From Psychromonas sp. MB-3u-54 (GTDB taxonomy: Bacteria > Pseudomonadota > Gammaproteobacteria > Enterobacterales > Psychromonadaceae): a DNA stretch of 34,935 nucleotides. The notes under the pieces were generated by a model. It did not search any database, was not told where the DNA came from, and worked only from the letters and a program-made list of their open reading frames with translations. This document shows positions 7,646 through 15,174 of this stretch, piece after piece. The DNA lies in NCBI RefSeq assembly GCF_002836415.1, contig NZ_PJBP01000109.1:1-34935 (forward strand), read 5' to 3'. Numbering within the stretch: position 1 is the stretch's first letter; every line of letters begins with the position of its first letter. Made by a program: the position numbers and the translations under genes.

Positions 7646-10582
7646 ATGAATAATGACTCATTATTATCCGCAATACGCCATGCTAGCCGTTTTATGTTGA
7701 CGGTTAGCTGCCTGATGATTATCAGCTACTGTTTTGTCTTTTACTCGCCTTCGGCGCATGCCATGGTTGATGCCAGCAAGCGAACCAAACCAGGCACAGA
7801 AGCACGGTTATTAACGCAATTAACTGAAAATAATAAATATTTAGCACAAGCTATCAGCGCCTTACATAAAGAGTTGAATAAAGACAAACCATCGCAAAAA
7901 AATTTAGATCATATTCAAACTTATATAGCTAAAAAGCATGACAAGCTCAGTGAGCAGCAAACACCAGTGGAGAAACTACTGTCTAAGCAATTAGCTCAGC
8001 TTAAAGATAAACATACAGATAAAAAACTGCTCGCTGCCATGCAAAAACAAACCTCTAACATCAATAATGAATATCAACTTTTACTGGATGATCTGAACCA
8101 GCTACAAAATTTTAAAAGTGCCAAAGAATTAATTGCTAAAAAAGAATTTGTTGCTAACCTCGACAACAAACTCACTCACATTAACCGTCAAGCACCGATA
8201 CACAGCTATGACAATGATAACTTACCTTTTGGTCCGAACAGCAATCAGAAAATAGAAGCTGTACTCAGTCAAGAAGCACTTGAAGTTAAATTAAATACTG
8301 GCCAGTCAAGATTAAAAACGCCTTCAATGATGAGCTCAGTTGATCTTGATCTGCCTAGTGATGACGACTTAGCCGCCAATGTCGATGCACAACTCAGCGA
8401 TGCAATCAAACAAAAAGCGCTTGAGTTAGGGAGCAATCCATTAACTATCTATAACTGGGTGTACAATAATATACGTTATCTGCCAAGCCATGGCTCAATG
8501 CAAGGTGCAGATTACACGCTGCTCAGTGAACAGGGTAATGCCATTGACAGTGCAAGCTTATTGGTTGCACTGCTACGCGCTTCTGCCAACCCTGCGCGTT
8601 ATGTTTATGGCTCGGTTAGTTTATCGCCGGAGCAATTACAAAACTGGGTCGGTGGTGTTGATAACTGGGAAGCGGCTGCAAACCTGCTTGGACAAGGGGG
8701 TATCCCTGTTACTGAAATTTTAAATAGAAATGGACAAATACAAAATATCGCCATTGAACATGCTTGGGTAGAAGCTTGGATAGACGATAAATGGCTAAGT
8801 CTCGATCCCTCTTTTAAACAGTATCAATATACCCAGCGTATGCAGCTTGAACAAGCGGTACCCTTTGATGCGGCTTCATTACAATATCTGCTTATTAACG
8901 GCAGCGAATCGAATCAAGCAGAAGGTTGGGTGCGTGGTATTGATCAAGACGCGATAAGCAATCAACTCTCGCAATATCAAACAAAACTTAAAGAGTTTAT
9001 GAGTATCAACCATCCATCAGCTACATTGGATAAAGTGTTAGGATCGCAAAAGATTATTCAAACAAAGGCGGATACCTTACCCGCAGTATTACCTTATATT
9101 GTTATCCATGCAGAGGAAAGTGTCAGCACACTGCCCGATAGTCTGCGCCTTAAATATAAATTTAATCTGTTCGATAAATGGGGCTCAAATCTGATCAGTT
9201 ATCACGCAACGGGACCAGAAGTTGCAGGTAAACGCCATGCGCTTTCTTATAAACCAGCCACTGACGCCGATCAGCAGCGATTACTCGATTATTTACCCGA
9301 TGAAATAAATTCGGCAGCCGATCTGCCCGGATCGTTACCTGTTAACCTTATCAATCTAACACCGCAATGGGTAGTCGAAGGGCAAACGATTAATAGCGTA
9401 AGCCGCGTGGGCTTAGGCACCGAGCTTAAAGTACAACAAGGTTTTTACCTACCGGGCCGTGGCTGGGAGATGGGATTAACCAGCCCAACCAATGCTGGGG
9501 CTTACCAGGCTGTCGGTATTGATTTGCAGGGAATAGCGCCGAAGCAGCTGCAGGCTTTACAAACTGAATTAGAGCAAACTAAAGAAAAGCTCAAAGCTGA
9601 AAATATGGATGGTATTAGTGGCCATGATCTTACCGGTAATATCTTGCAGACAGGTATGTTGAGTTATTTTGCCATGACTTACGCGCAAGATAAATTAGCC
9701 GCGCAAATGGCCGATAGTGTCACCTATCGCCAACCCTCTTATGGTACTTTTGGTATTGCAGGTAGTGTCAGTTACTGGTTTGGCTTTCCGATAAATATCG
9801 CTTTTACCGGCGTGGTCATGGATATTGATAACTTGGCCTTTTCCAGTGAGGTAAAAAATAACTGTCATGGTGACTGGCTGGCATTAAACAAAGCCAGCGG
9901 TCTGCGTGCCAGTGCTTATGAGCATATTATCCCGGAGATGATGTTTAATACTGATCCCGCTAATCCTGTTGAAGGCATTTCTGCTGTGAAGGCACTGTCT
10001 GTCGCAGCCCAACAAAATCAAAAAATATATACTCTAAATCTTGATAAAATTGAAGAACTTGCCAATATCAATATTGATAGCGCGGCTAAAAATGAAATCC
10101 GCAATGCACTCTACCAAGGAAAAACCGTTACCGTGCATGAAAAACCCATTACCCACTTTGGTTGGACAGGCAGTGGTTATATTGTCACCGACAATGATAC
10201 CGGCGCAGGGGCTTATAAAATTAGTGGGGGAAGTAATGGGGGGCTTCTTAATACTATTCATAGTTACCCATTAATGTGGGCATTTCTTAGCTTTTTAGTA
10301 GCATTCATACCGTTGTTCGGATCAATATTAGCAATTGGCGCTGGACTTTTGTCAATAGCTGATAGTTTTCAAGATTTTAAAAGCAACCTGAATGGTAGTA
10401 GCACCGGTTGCCTAATTGGAGGGGGGGCTGCATTAATTTCATTTGGAGTTGTATTTTTAATTATAAGTACATTTGCTCCCCTTTTAGCTGTTGCTCTTAT
10501 GTGGTCAATAGGAGCATTTTTGGTGGACAGCGCGGTTAAAGCTGCAATTACTGAAAAAACGTGTCTTGCAATATCTAAATAG
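7646..10582 (+). CDS. exported transglutaminase-like protein with variable hydrophobic C-terminal tip (polymorphic-toxin-like)
   Basis: The 978-residue protein has a hydrophobic signal segment (~14-38) ending in SAHA, then a lysine/glutamine-rich, probably coiled-coil part (~45-185). A transglutaminase-like core lies at ~264-395. Its His372 (EHAWVEAW) and Asp387 (LDPSF) are present, but the position of the catalytic Cys in G.C.D.A.LL is Ala299 (GNAIDSASLL), so enzymatic activity is doubtful. Residues ~600-865 form a conserved block that ends in HFGWTGSGYIV..GAGAYKISGGSNGG. After that motif comes a 113-residue hydrophobic tip with three or four membrane segments. The conserved block recurs at 11270-12030 and its last 45 residues at 15146-15290, each time with a different tip. 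This is the layout of polymorphic toxins, where a constant carrier delivers exchangeable C-terminal toxins. Toxicity, secretion route and processing are inferred, not shown. Confidence 0.75.
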   Translation: MNNDSLLSAIRHASRFMLTVSCLMIISYCFVFYSPSAHAMVDASKRTKPGTEARLLTQLTENNKYLAQAISALHKELNKDKPSQKNLDHIQTYIAKKHDKLSEQQTPVEKLLSKQLAQLKDKHTDKKLLAAMQKQTSNINNEYQLLLDDLNQLQNFKSAKELIAKKEFVANLDNKLTHINRQAPIHSYDNDNLPFGPNSNQKIEAVLSQEALEVKLNTGQSRLKTPSMMSSVDLDLPSDDDLAANVDAQLSDAIKQKALELGSNPLTIYNWVYNNIRYLPSHGSMQGADYTLLSEQGNAIDSASLLVALLRASANPARYVYGSVSLSPEQLQNWVGGVDNWEAAANLLGQGGIPVTEILNRNGQIQNIAIEHAWVEAWIDDKWLSLDPSFKQYQYTQRMQLEQAVPFDAASLQYLLINGSESNQAEGWVRGIDQDAISNQLSQYQTKLKEFMSINHPSATLDKVLGSQKIIQTKADTLPAVLPYIVIHAEESVSTLPDSLRLKYKFNLFDKWGSNLISYHATGPEVAGKRHALSYKPATDADQQRLLDYLPDEINSAADLPGSLPVNLINLTPQWVVEGQTINSVSRVGLGTELKVQQGFYLPGRGWEMGLTSPTNAGAYQAVGIDLQGIAPKQLQALQTELEQTKEKLKAENMDGISGHDLTGNILQTGMLSYFAMTYAQDKLAAQMADSVTYRQPSYGTFGIAGSVSYWFGFPINIAFTGVVMDIDNLAFSSEVKNNCHGDWLALNKASGLRASAYEHIIPEMMFNTDPANPVEGISAVKALSVAAQQNQKIYTLNLDKIEELANINIDSAAKNEIRNALYQGKTVTVHEKPITHFGWTGSGYIVTDNDTGAGAYKISGGSNGGLLNTIHSYPLMWAFLSFLVAFIPLFGSILAIGAGLLSIADSFQDFKSNLNGSSTGCLIGGGAALISFGVVFLIISTFAPLLAVALMWSIGAFLVDSAVKAAITEKTCLAISK

Positions 10583-10594
10583 GAGCTATTTTTA

Positions 10595-11110
10595 ATGTTC
10601 ATAAAAAAATACAAACAGATAATTCATTATGATGAAACTAATTTAATACTAACAACCTTGATATGTTTTTTGTTGGGTTTATATTTAGTAAAAAAGAGGT
10701 ATTGTTGGATTAACCCTACGGTATATTTATTTTCGGTAGTTGCAGGTATATCACTATTATCTAGTGCCATATTAAAAATGGAGCCTTATGGGTTAGCAAA
10801 ACTATTTTTACTTTGGAATTTCATGACATATCTAATGTTAATGGGTTTAATACTCCCTCAAACAGAAAAATATAGAAGAAAAAATTTTCCTTCAACTTTA
10901 AAGGCACTGCTTGCTTTTATACTTAGAATTTGTATGATTCTCTCCACTTCTGCTTTGACTTTTATCTCTTTTTTTTACATGCCATTCTCTTACTTAAATT
11001 TGATTGGCTTCACTATTCCTCTTTTTCTATTTACAGTGCTAATGATATATAGTTATTTTTGTTCAAGAGAAGTATTTAAGCGGACTTTTTATATTCAAAA
11101 TAAGTTATGA
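10595..11110 (+). CDS. multi-pass membrane protein, candidate immunity for tip 1
   Basis: The 171-residue protein has about five hydrophobic segments separated by short basic loops and no recognised domain. It starts only 12 bases after the carrier protein's stop. Its ribosome site AGGAG overlaps that stop codon, so the two genes are translationally coupled. A small membrane protein directly after a hydrophobic toxin tip is the classic position of an immunity protein against a pore-forming or membrane-targeting toxin. I do not recognise the family. Base composition is clearly more AT-rich than the upstream gene, as expected for an exchangeable cassette. Confidence 0.65.
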   Translation: MFIKKYKQIIHYDETNLILTTLICFLLGLYLVKKRYCWINPTVYLFSVVAGISLLSSAILKMEPYGLAKLFLLWNFMTYLMLMGLILPQTEKYRRKNFPSTLKALLAFILRICMILSTSALTFISFFYMPFSYLNLIGFTIPLFLFTVLMIYSYFCSREVFKRTFYIQNKL

Positions 11111-11177
11111 GTTCTACCTGTAGGAACATAAATGCATTAGGTCTTGAGTTTTACTATTTTAGGAAAAAAAGATCTGA

Positions 11178-11241
11178 TGGCTCCTCGCTTACCAACCAGT
11201 CACAGAATCCGATCAACAGCGAGTACTCGATTATTTACCCA
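11178..11241 (+). pseudogene. fragment duplicated from the carrier gene
   Basis: This stretch (CCTCGCTTACCAACCAGTCA...CCGATCAACAGCGAGTACTC, GATTATTTACCC) is a diverged copy of 9236-9295 in the 978-residue gene. It ends exactly where the REP-like motif at 11244 begins, and the sequence resumes after it as a copy of 9482. So the second cassette once carried more of the carrier gene, and about 185 bases were lost at the REP-like motif. Confidence 0.65.
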
Positions 11242-11243
11242 GC

Positions 11244-11268
11244 CGTTACATAGCCACCCATAATTATT
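11244..11268. repeat. REP-like motif at left edge of orphan cassette 2
   Basis: CGTTACATAGCCACCCATAA followed by TTATT matches the motif at 502-557 and 1286-1313. It lies precisely between the duplicated fragment (11178-11241) and the main duplicated block (from 11270). Confidence 0.7.
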
Positions 11269-12325
11269 GAGCCCAACCAATGTAGGGGCTTACCAGGCTG
11301 TAGGTATTGATTTGCAGGGAATAGCGGCGAAGCAGCTGCAGGCTTTACAAACTGAATTAGAGCAAACTAAAGAAAAACTCGAAGCTGAAAATATGGATGG
11401 TGTTAGTGGCCATGATCTTACCGGTAATATATTGCAGACAGGTATGTTGAGTTATTTTGCCATGACTTACGCGCAAGATAAATTAGCCGCGAAAATGGCC
11501 GATAGTGTCAGCTATCGCCAACCCTCTTATGGTACTTTTGGTATTGCAGGTAGTGTCAGTTACTGGTTTGGCTTTCCGATAAATATCGCTTTTACCGGCG
11601 TGGTCATGGATATTGATAACTTGGCCTTTTCCAGTGAGGTAAAAAATAACTGTCATGGTGACTGGCTGGCATTAAACAAAGCCAGCGGTCTGCGTGCCAG
11701 TGCTTATGAGCATATTATCCCGGAGATGATGTTTAATACTGATCCCGCTAATCCTGTTGAAGGCATTTCTGCTGTGAAGGCACTGTCTGTCGCAGCCCAA
11801 CAAAATCAAAAAATATATACTCTAAATCTTGATAAAATTGAAGAACTTGCCAATATCAATATTGATAGCGCGGCTAAAAATGAAATCCGCAATGCACTCT
11901 ACCAAGGAAAAACCGTTACCGTGCATGAAAAACCCATTACCCACTTTGGTTGGACAGGCAGTGGTTATATTGTCACCGACAATGATACCGGCGCAGGGGC
12001 TTATAAGATTAGTGGGGGAAGTAATGGGGGGTATTTATTAATCGCAATAGCGATAGGTTTGTTTTTATTAGGTCTATTTATTAGTTCTTCTATTATTAGT
12101 GTTATGTTACTTGTTGCATCTTTATTGGTGGCTGGGTGTGGTTTATCAATGCTATTTAATGATTCGATTTACGTTAATATTTATCAAATAATCGCTGTTC
12201 AGATTGTAGCCGCTACCCTTTTATATTTGTCTTTTGGAAGCATAATAGTTTGGTTAATTCCTACTTTGATAGAAGTATCTCTACTCTTCTCTAGTTTCTC
12301 TAGACGTTGTGCAGCAGGATTCTAA
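11267..12325 (+). CDS. orphan cassette 2: carrier C-terminal block plus alternative tip
   Basis: The reading frame opens at a TTG with no ribosome site and no promoter, and carries no signal peptide. It is best read as a silent cassette, not an expressed gene. About 254 residues duplicate carrier residues ~613-865 through the GAGAYKISGGSNGG motif; a different 98-residue, very hydrophobic tip with about four membrane segments follows (YLLIAIAIGLFLLGLFISSS onward), ending SRRCAAGF. Compared with 9482-10242 I count about ten base differences in the first ~245 bases and only one in the next ~510. Recombination across this block would replace the tip of the full-length gene. A candidate immunity gene starts 56 bases downstream. 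Confidence 0.7.
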   Translation: MSPTNVGAYQAVGIDLQGIAAKQLQALQTELEQTKEKLEAENMDGVSGHDLTGNILQTGMLSYFAMTYAQDKLAAKMADSVSYRQPSYGTFGIAGSVSYWFGFPINIAFTGVVMDIDNLAFSSEVKNNCHGDWLALNKASGLRASAYEHIIPEMMFNTDPANPVEGISAVKALSVAAQQNQKIYTLNLDKIEELANINIDSAAKNEIRNALYQGKTVTVHEKPITHFGWTGSGYIVTDNDTGAGAYKISGGSNGGYLLIAIAIGLFLLGLFISSSIISVMLLVASLLVAGCGLSMLFNDSIYVNIYQIIAVQIVAATLLYLSFGSIIVWLIPTLIEVSLLFSSFSRRCAAGF

Positions 12326-12381
12326 TGAATATAAATGATTAATTATGGATTAATTGAGTTGTTTACGATGAGGATCTAGCT

Positions 12382-12693
12382 ATGCTTAATATGTTTACAT
12401 TTGGAAGATGCCCTAATTGTAGGGCGCATATCTTTTTTTCGGGCTTTAAAGTCAAACGAATAAATAGTATTGAATATAGATACTGCCCTAGGTGTGGAAC
12501 TACTCTTATTATTCCTCGTTTTGTTCGATACTTGCTTTGCTCAGCGAGTGCTATCTGGATTGTATATCTTATCGTTTTGCCAACTCATATTAAGTTATAT
12601 TTATGGCGCGGAGGGGATCTCGCTCTAATTCTATTCTTAATGTTTTTATGCCTTATAGTTTCATGGGCAATTGGCTACAAAAAATTGGAATAA
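12382..12693 (+). CDS. zinc-ribbon membrane protein, candidate immunity for tip 2
   Basis: The 103-residue protein begins with a zinc-ribbon-like pair of knuckles, CPNC (~10-13) and CPRC (~37-40), followed by two hydrophobic helices (~50-68 and ~78-97). GAGGAT lies about seven bases before the ATG. It sits 56 bases after orphan tip 2, the position of the cognate immunity gene. The architecture, a cytoplasmic zinc ribbon joined to membrane helices, is shared with 14426-14845 although the sequences are otherwise different. No known family recognised; the immunity role is inferred from position. Confidence 0.6.
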   Translation: MLNMFTFGRCPNCRAHIFFSGFKVKRINSIEYRYCPRCGTTLIIPRFVRYLLCSASAIWIVYLIVLPTHIKLYLWRGGDLALILFLMFLCLIVSWAIGYKKLE

Positions 12694-12716
12694 AAAAGTC
12701 AAAGTGATTGATTTTT

Positions 12717-12920
12717 ATGAAAGCTGATTTAATTCTTTACGAAAACAACTGTCCTGAAATGTTTCATACATTACTTAAGATTGTTACGATTTCTACTTTT
12801 TTTGTACCTAGATACATTAAATATAAACTACTTGCATTTGCTTTTAACGCACTTGCTATACCAATGATATTAACTGGTGGTGTCAAGTCAGCTGCACCTT
12901 TATGCACATATAATAAATAG
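12717..12920 (+). pseudogene. hydrophobic ORF, possible decayed tip
   Basis: The frame (67 residues from the ATG at 12717) has no clear ribosome site. Its C-terminal half is hydrophobic and glycine/alanine-rich (LLAFAFNALAIPMILTGGVK). It ends ten bases before the ATG of the next membrane-protein gene, the same spacing as tip 1 to its partner. I read it as a possible remnant of another toxin tip that has lost its conserved block. It could equally be a chance frame in AT-rich DNA. Confidence 0.3.
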
Positions 12921-12929
12921 AGAAATTCC

Positions 12930-13207
12930 ATGGAAATATCCAATTTAGTTATAAATTATCTAATAAACCAATTGGTTTGTTTTATTTTTTTATGTGGAAA
13001 AAAAAGGGGGCTGAATCTTCGAGCTTCATAGCGTACTTTACATATGCAATAGTCATGTCTTTTATATCAAATTTGTTATTGCTAGTATTATTTAGTCCAT
13101 CTGGTACAAAAGAGGATTTGATTATTAATGTTGTTATAACATTTTTATATTGTTATTTCATGAAAGATTATCAATTACTAAAAGATATGCAGAAAAAAAG
13201 GAAATAA
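12930..13207 (+). pseudogene. small membrane protein split by frameshift in an A8G5 tract, candidate immunity gene
   Basis: An ATG at 12930 opens a frame (MEISNLVINYLINQLVCFIF, LCGKK) that runs into a tract of eight A and five G (12998-13010) and then stops after 34 codons. One extra base in the tract would join it to the downstream frame ending at 13207 (AESSSFIAYFTYAIVMSFIS, NLLLLVL..., ending MQKKRK). The joined product would have about 92 residues with three membrane helices, close in size to its neighbour at 13349-13630. Either the gene is dead, or the homopolymer switches it on and off by slippage, or there is a sequencing error. Confidence 0.5.
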
Positions 13208-13215
13208 CCCAAATA

Positions 13216-13313
13216 GTCTTTCTGTAGCAATATTTGCCGAATTTTTTGTTACAGCTAGACCATTAGCATTAAAAAAGGTAGGACAGCCAGTGCGCCGAAA
13301 TAAGATGGTCTGA
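13216..13313 (+). pseudogene. short open stretch, possible tip tail
   Basis: A startless open stretch encodes NSLSVAIFAEFFVTARPLAL then KKVGQPVRRNKMV and a stop 35 bases before the next ATG. Position and the lack of a start codon fit the tail of a degraded tip cassette, as is clearly seen at 13784-13912. No homology to the other tips could be seen, so this is weak. Confidence 0.25.
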
Positions 13314-13348
13314 CTTGCCTAGTCCAAAGCAATGCATGGGATTTTAAT

Positions 13349-13630
13349 ATGTTCACCGAATTTACTTTTATACAAGCTTTATATATTCAAATTTCATTCA
13401 TAATAGCTTTCTTTTATATACAAATATCATTTTGTGAAAAAAACATTCTAACTCGTTATTTTAATTTAAATAACAAAATTATTAATTTTTCAGGGAGAGT
13501 TACGGGGGTTTGGTTGCTAATAATTACTGCCATCTATGATGATGATTTTTCAACATGGTTAGATATTGTATTATTGGGCCTTCCTTTTTTCATTCTAATA
13601 CTCCCATTTTTAATGAGAGAGGGAAGTTAA
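13349..13630 (+). CDS. small membrane protein, candidate orphan immunity
   Basis: The 93-residue product has three hydrophobic segments (about 8-28, 48-66 and 72-88) around a polar middle (EKNILTRYFNLNNKI). Only a weak GGGA precedes the ATG. It resembles no family that I recognise. Size, hydrophobicity, orientation and AT-richness match the other candidate immunity genes, and it lies between two of them. Confidence 0.45.
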   Translation: MFTEFTFIQALYIQISFIIAFFYIQISFCEKNILTRYFNLNNKIINFSGRVTGVWLLIITAIYDDDFSTWLDIVLLGLPFFILILPFLMREGS

Positions 13631-13783
13631 GAATAAATGAGGCTTATTTACTAACGGATAAAGTCTTTAATATTGACAGTCATAACCATTGCATACCCAA
13701 ATGTTATTATTAGCTTGTTTGAGAGTCATTAGGTATTGCCTTCTTAACTAACGTGGCTGGAATTGAAAATGCCGCCACCATAG

Positions 13784-13912
13784 GGTGGAACTGCTAATAT
13801 ATTAATTCCTGCTCTTCCTGCCATTTTCAGGTTACCTGCGTTAATAGCTTTCGATGTTTATTATCGAATTATGAATTCACTATTTTATATTGATGCAGAA
13901 AATCAGAAATAA
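13784..13912 (+). pseudogene. decayed tail of a type-3 toxin tip
   Basis: Forty-two codons without a start (…LPALIAFDVYYRIMNSLFYI then DAENQK, stop) align without gaps of note to the last residues of intact tip 3 (…VATIFVDVLDRINSTLFYI then AAGNEK). The stop codon overlaps the start of the following membrane-protein gene exactly as in the intact pair at 15175-16030. The conserved GAGAYKISGG block is absent, so this is an orphan tail kept next to its partner. Confidence 0.6.
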
Positions 13913-14285
13913 TATGAATAAAAAAAATATTGAATACAAGAAAAAGATTGAGCCCTACTTATATATGAAGCCTTTAGTAATACCAAGTAGCTTATTTCTT
14001 GGTAGTCTTTTGCTCTTTTTGCTTGGTCGAATCAATGAAGGATGGGTTGTTTTAATTCTATTTGTTGTTTGTTGGTTTATTACCGGAGAATTTAGAATTT
14101 GTAGGGAGGTTAAAACCTACAGAATGCTATCTATTGGGTATTATTTAGTCATTGGAGGATTTTGTGTACTGGGTGTCTACCTAGAATTAGCTCTACTAAT
14201 TATAATTAGCTTTCTTCCAATTTTACCTTGGGCATATTACTCCTCATTAATTTATAGAGACAAGTTTTTGTCTTCTGATGAGTAA
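13893..14285 (+). CDS. type-3 candidate immunity membrane protein, copy A
   Basis: The product is about 130 residues, starting at ATG 13893 or ATG 13914; the first overlaps the tail of a decayed tip. It has four hydrophobic segments, a basic N-terminus, and a landmark GR(I/L)..(E/D)G near the second segment, EFR in the middle, and a C-terminal ILPWAYYSSLIYRDK. It is homologous along its length to 15638-16030 (LFTGRLTDG, KEFKMF, ILYWAYYSTVLYIDD) and to the wrecked copy at 27728-28026. It is intact while its partner tip is degraded, as expected if immunity is retained for protection. The immunity role is inferred. Confidence 0.6.
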   Translation: MQKIRNNMNKKNIEYKKKIEPYLYMKPLVIPSSLFLGSLLLFLLGRINEGWVVLILFVVCWFITGEFRICREVKTYRMLSIGYYLVIGGFCVLGVYLELALLIIISFLPILPWAYYSSLIYRDKFLSSDE

Positions 14286-14316
14286 TCGGACACTCTGCTT
14301 TACGACAGTCTTATAC

Positions 14317-14366
14317 TTTAGTGGTTAGGCGGTAATTTTAAATTTAAATTGCTACTCCGTTCTTTC
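14317..14366 (+). repeat. 3' flank shared with the wrecked immunity copy
   Basis: TAGTGGTTAGGCGGTAATTT followed by TAAATTTAAATTGCTACT and GTTCTTT is closely matched at 28060-28109 (TAGTGGTTAGGTAGTCATTT...). In both places it lies just downstream of a type-3 immunity sequence, so the duplication extended beyond the gene. Confidence 0.6.
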
Positions 14367-14428
14367 TTCGTTTAGATTCGTCAATCGGATAATTGTTGAC
14401 GTATACAAAAAATATCTAAGGTGAAATG

Positions 14429-14845
14429 ATGTTAATAAGTAAATGTAAAAAATGTAAAAATTGGATTGGCGCATATTCAGCCACTAATCAAGTTATTCGT
14501 TGCTCTAATTGTGGCTCCCTGACTGGCTTTAAAGGGAGTAAATTGCAGCAGATGTTATTATTCGCTGCTATGCTGATAGCGATGATGGCTTTTACTAATT
14601 ATGAATATCAGTCAATTATAAGTTATTACTCAGTTGGTATATTTTTGTTTTTTACTGTTTACCTTGTATCTCTTTTCACTTTTTCTCCATGTAATAGTGC
14701 CGAAGTACGTTTCCGTTTTAAAATTAAAGAGTTTAATTTTAATCGTTTTGTACTATCAAATTTAATTCATGCTTTGTTATTCTCAATATTTATACCTTTC
14801 TGTTTCTATTTTTTAGGTGGAGTAATCATCAGTAGGGCGCTTTAA
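14429..14845 (+). CDS. zinc-ribbon multi-pass membrane protein, candidate immunity
   Basis: About 138 residues, with AAGGTGA five bases before the second of two adjacent ATGs (14426 and 14429). A zinc-ribbon-like N-terminus (CKKC near residue 7 and CSNC near residue 26) is followed by about four membrane helices. The arrangement recalls 12382-12693. The last codons (SRAL, stop) lie inside sequence that belongs to a RAYT transposase fragment starting at 14835. The true C-terminus was therefore probably cut off by that insertion. Function unknown; membership in the immunity array is inferred from context. Confidence 0.5.
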   Translation: MLISKCKKCKNWIGAYSATNQVIRCSNCGSLTGFKGSKLQQMLLFAAMLIAMMAFTNYEYQSIISYYSVGIFLFFTVYLVSLFTFSPCNSAEVRFRFKIKEFNFNRFVLSNLIHALLFSIFIPFCFYFLGGVIISRAL

Positions 14846-15113
14846 ATCTCAGGCATTACTTGATGAAGCAGCCATATTAGCTTGTATGGCGTATGTTGAT
14901 TTAAACCCCATTCGCGCCAAGATGGTGACAACCCCTGAAACCTCAGATCAGACTAGCATCCAGCGAAGAATTCACTCAGCTATAAAAAGTGAGCAACCAG
15001 CAGAATTACTACCGTTTGTTGGTGATGAACGCCTTAATATGTCTGACGAACTGATGTTCAGTGTGAAGGATTGCATTGTGCTGTTGAAAAAGTCTTACAT
15101 TAATATTACATAG
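14835..15113 (+). pseudogene. RAYT (REP-associated tyrosine transposase) fragment
   Basis: The frame reads GRFKSQALLDEAAILACMAY, VDLNPIRAKM, TPETSDQTSIQRRI and then LPFVGDERLN. This is the middle-to-late part of the Y1/IS200-like TnpA_REP family. The N-terminal catalytic part with the HUH motif is missing, and the C-terminus departs from the family after SVKD and stops early. REP-like motifs follow immediately (15106-15143). The fragment joins the zinc-ribbon gene on the left and orphan cassette 3 on the right, so it marks a recombination junction. Confidence 0.75.
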
Positions 15114-15120
15114 CAATAGT

Positions 15121-15143
15121 ATTACATAGCCACCTACAGTTTT
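15121..15143. repeat. REP-like motif at left edge of orphan cassette 3
   Basis: ATTACATAGCCACCTACAGT is a degenerate copy of the CGTTACATAGCCACCCATC motif, with a shorter copy just before (ATTACATAGCAATAGT). The conserved block of the third cassette starts about three bases to its right. Confidence 0.55.
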
Positions 15144-15174
15144 AGAATGCCTTTACCAACGTAAAACCATCACA

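Noticed and set aside
13890-13892. TTG as start of the type-3 immunity copy A (and likewise TTG at 15626 for copy B)
   Set aside because: ATG codons lie within a few bases in both genes and overlap the tip stop codon in the same conserved way, so TTG starts are unnecessary.
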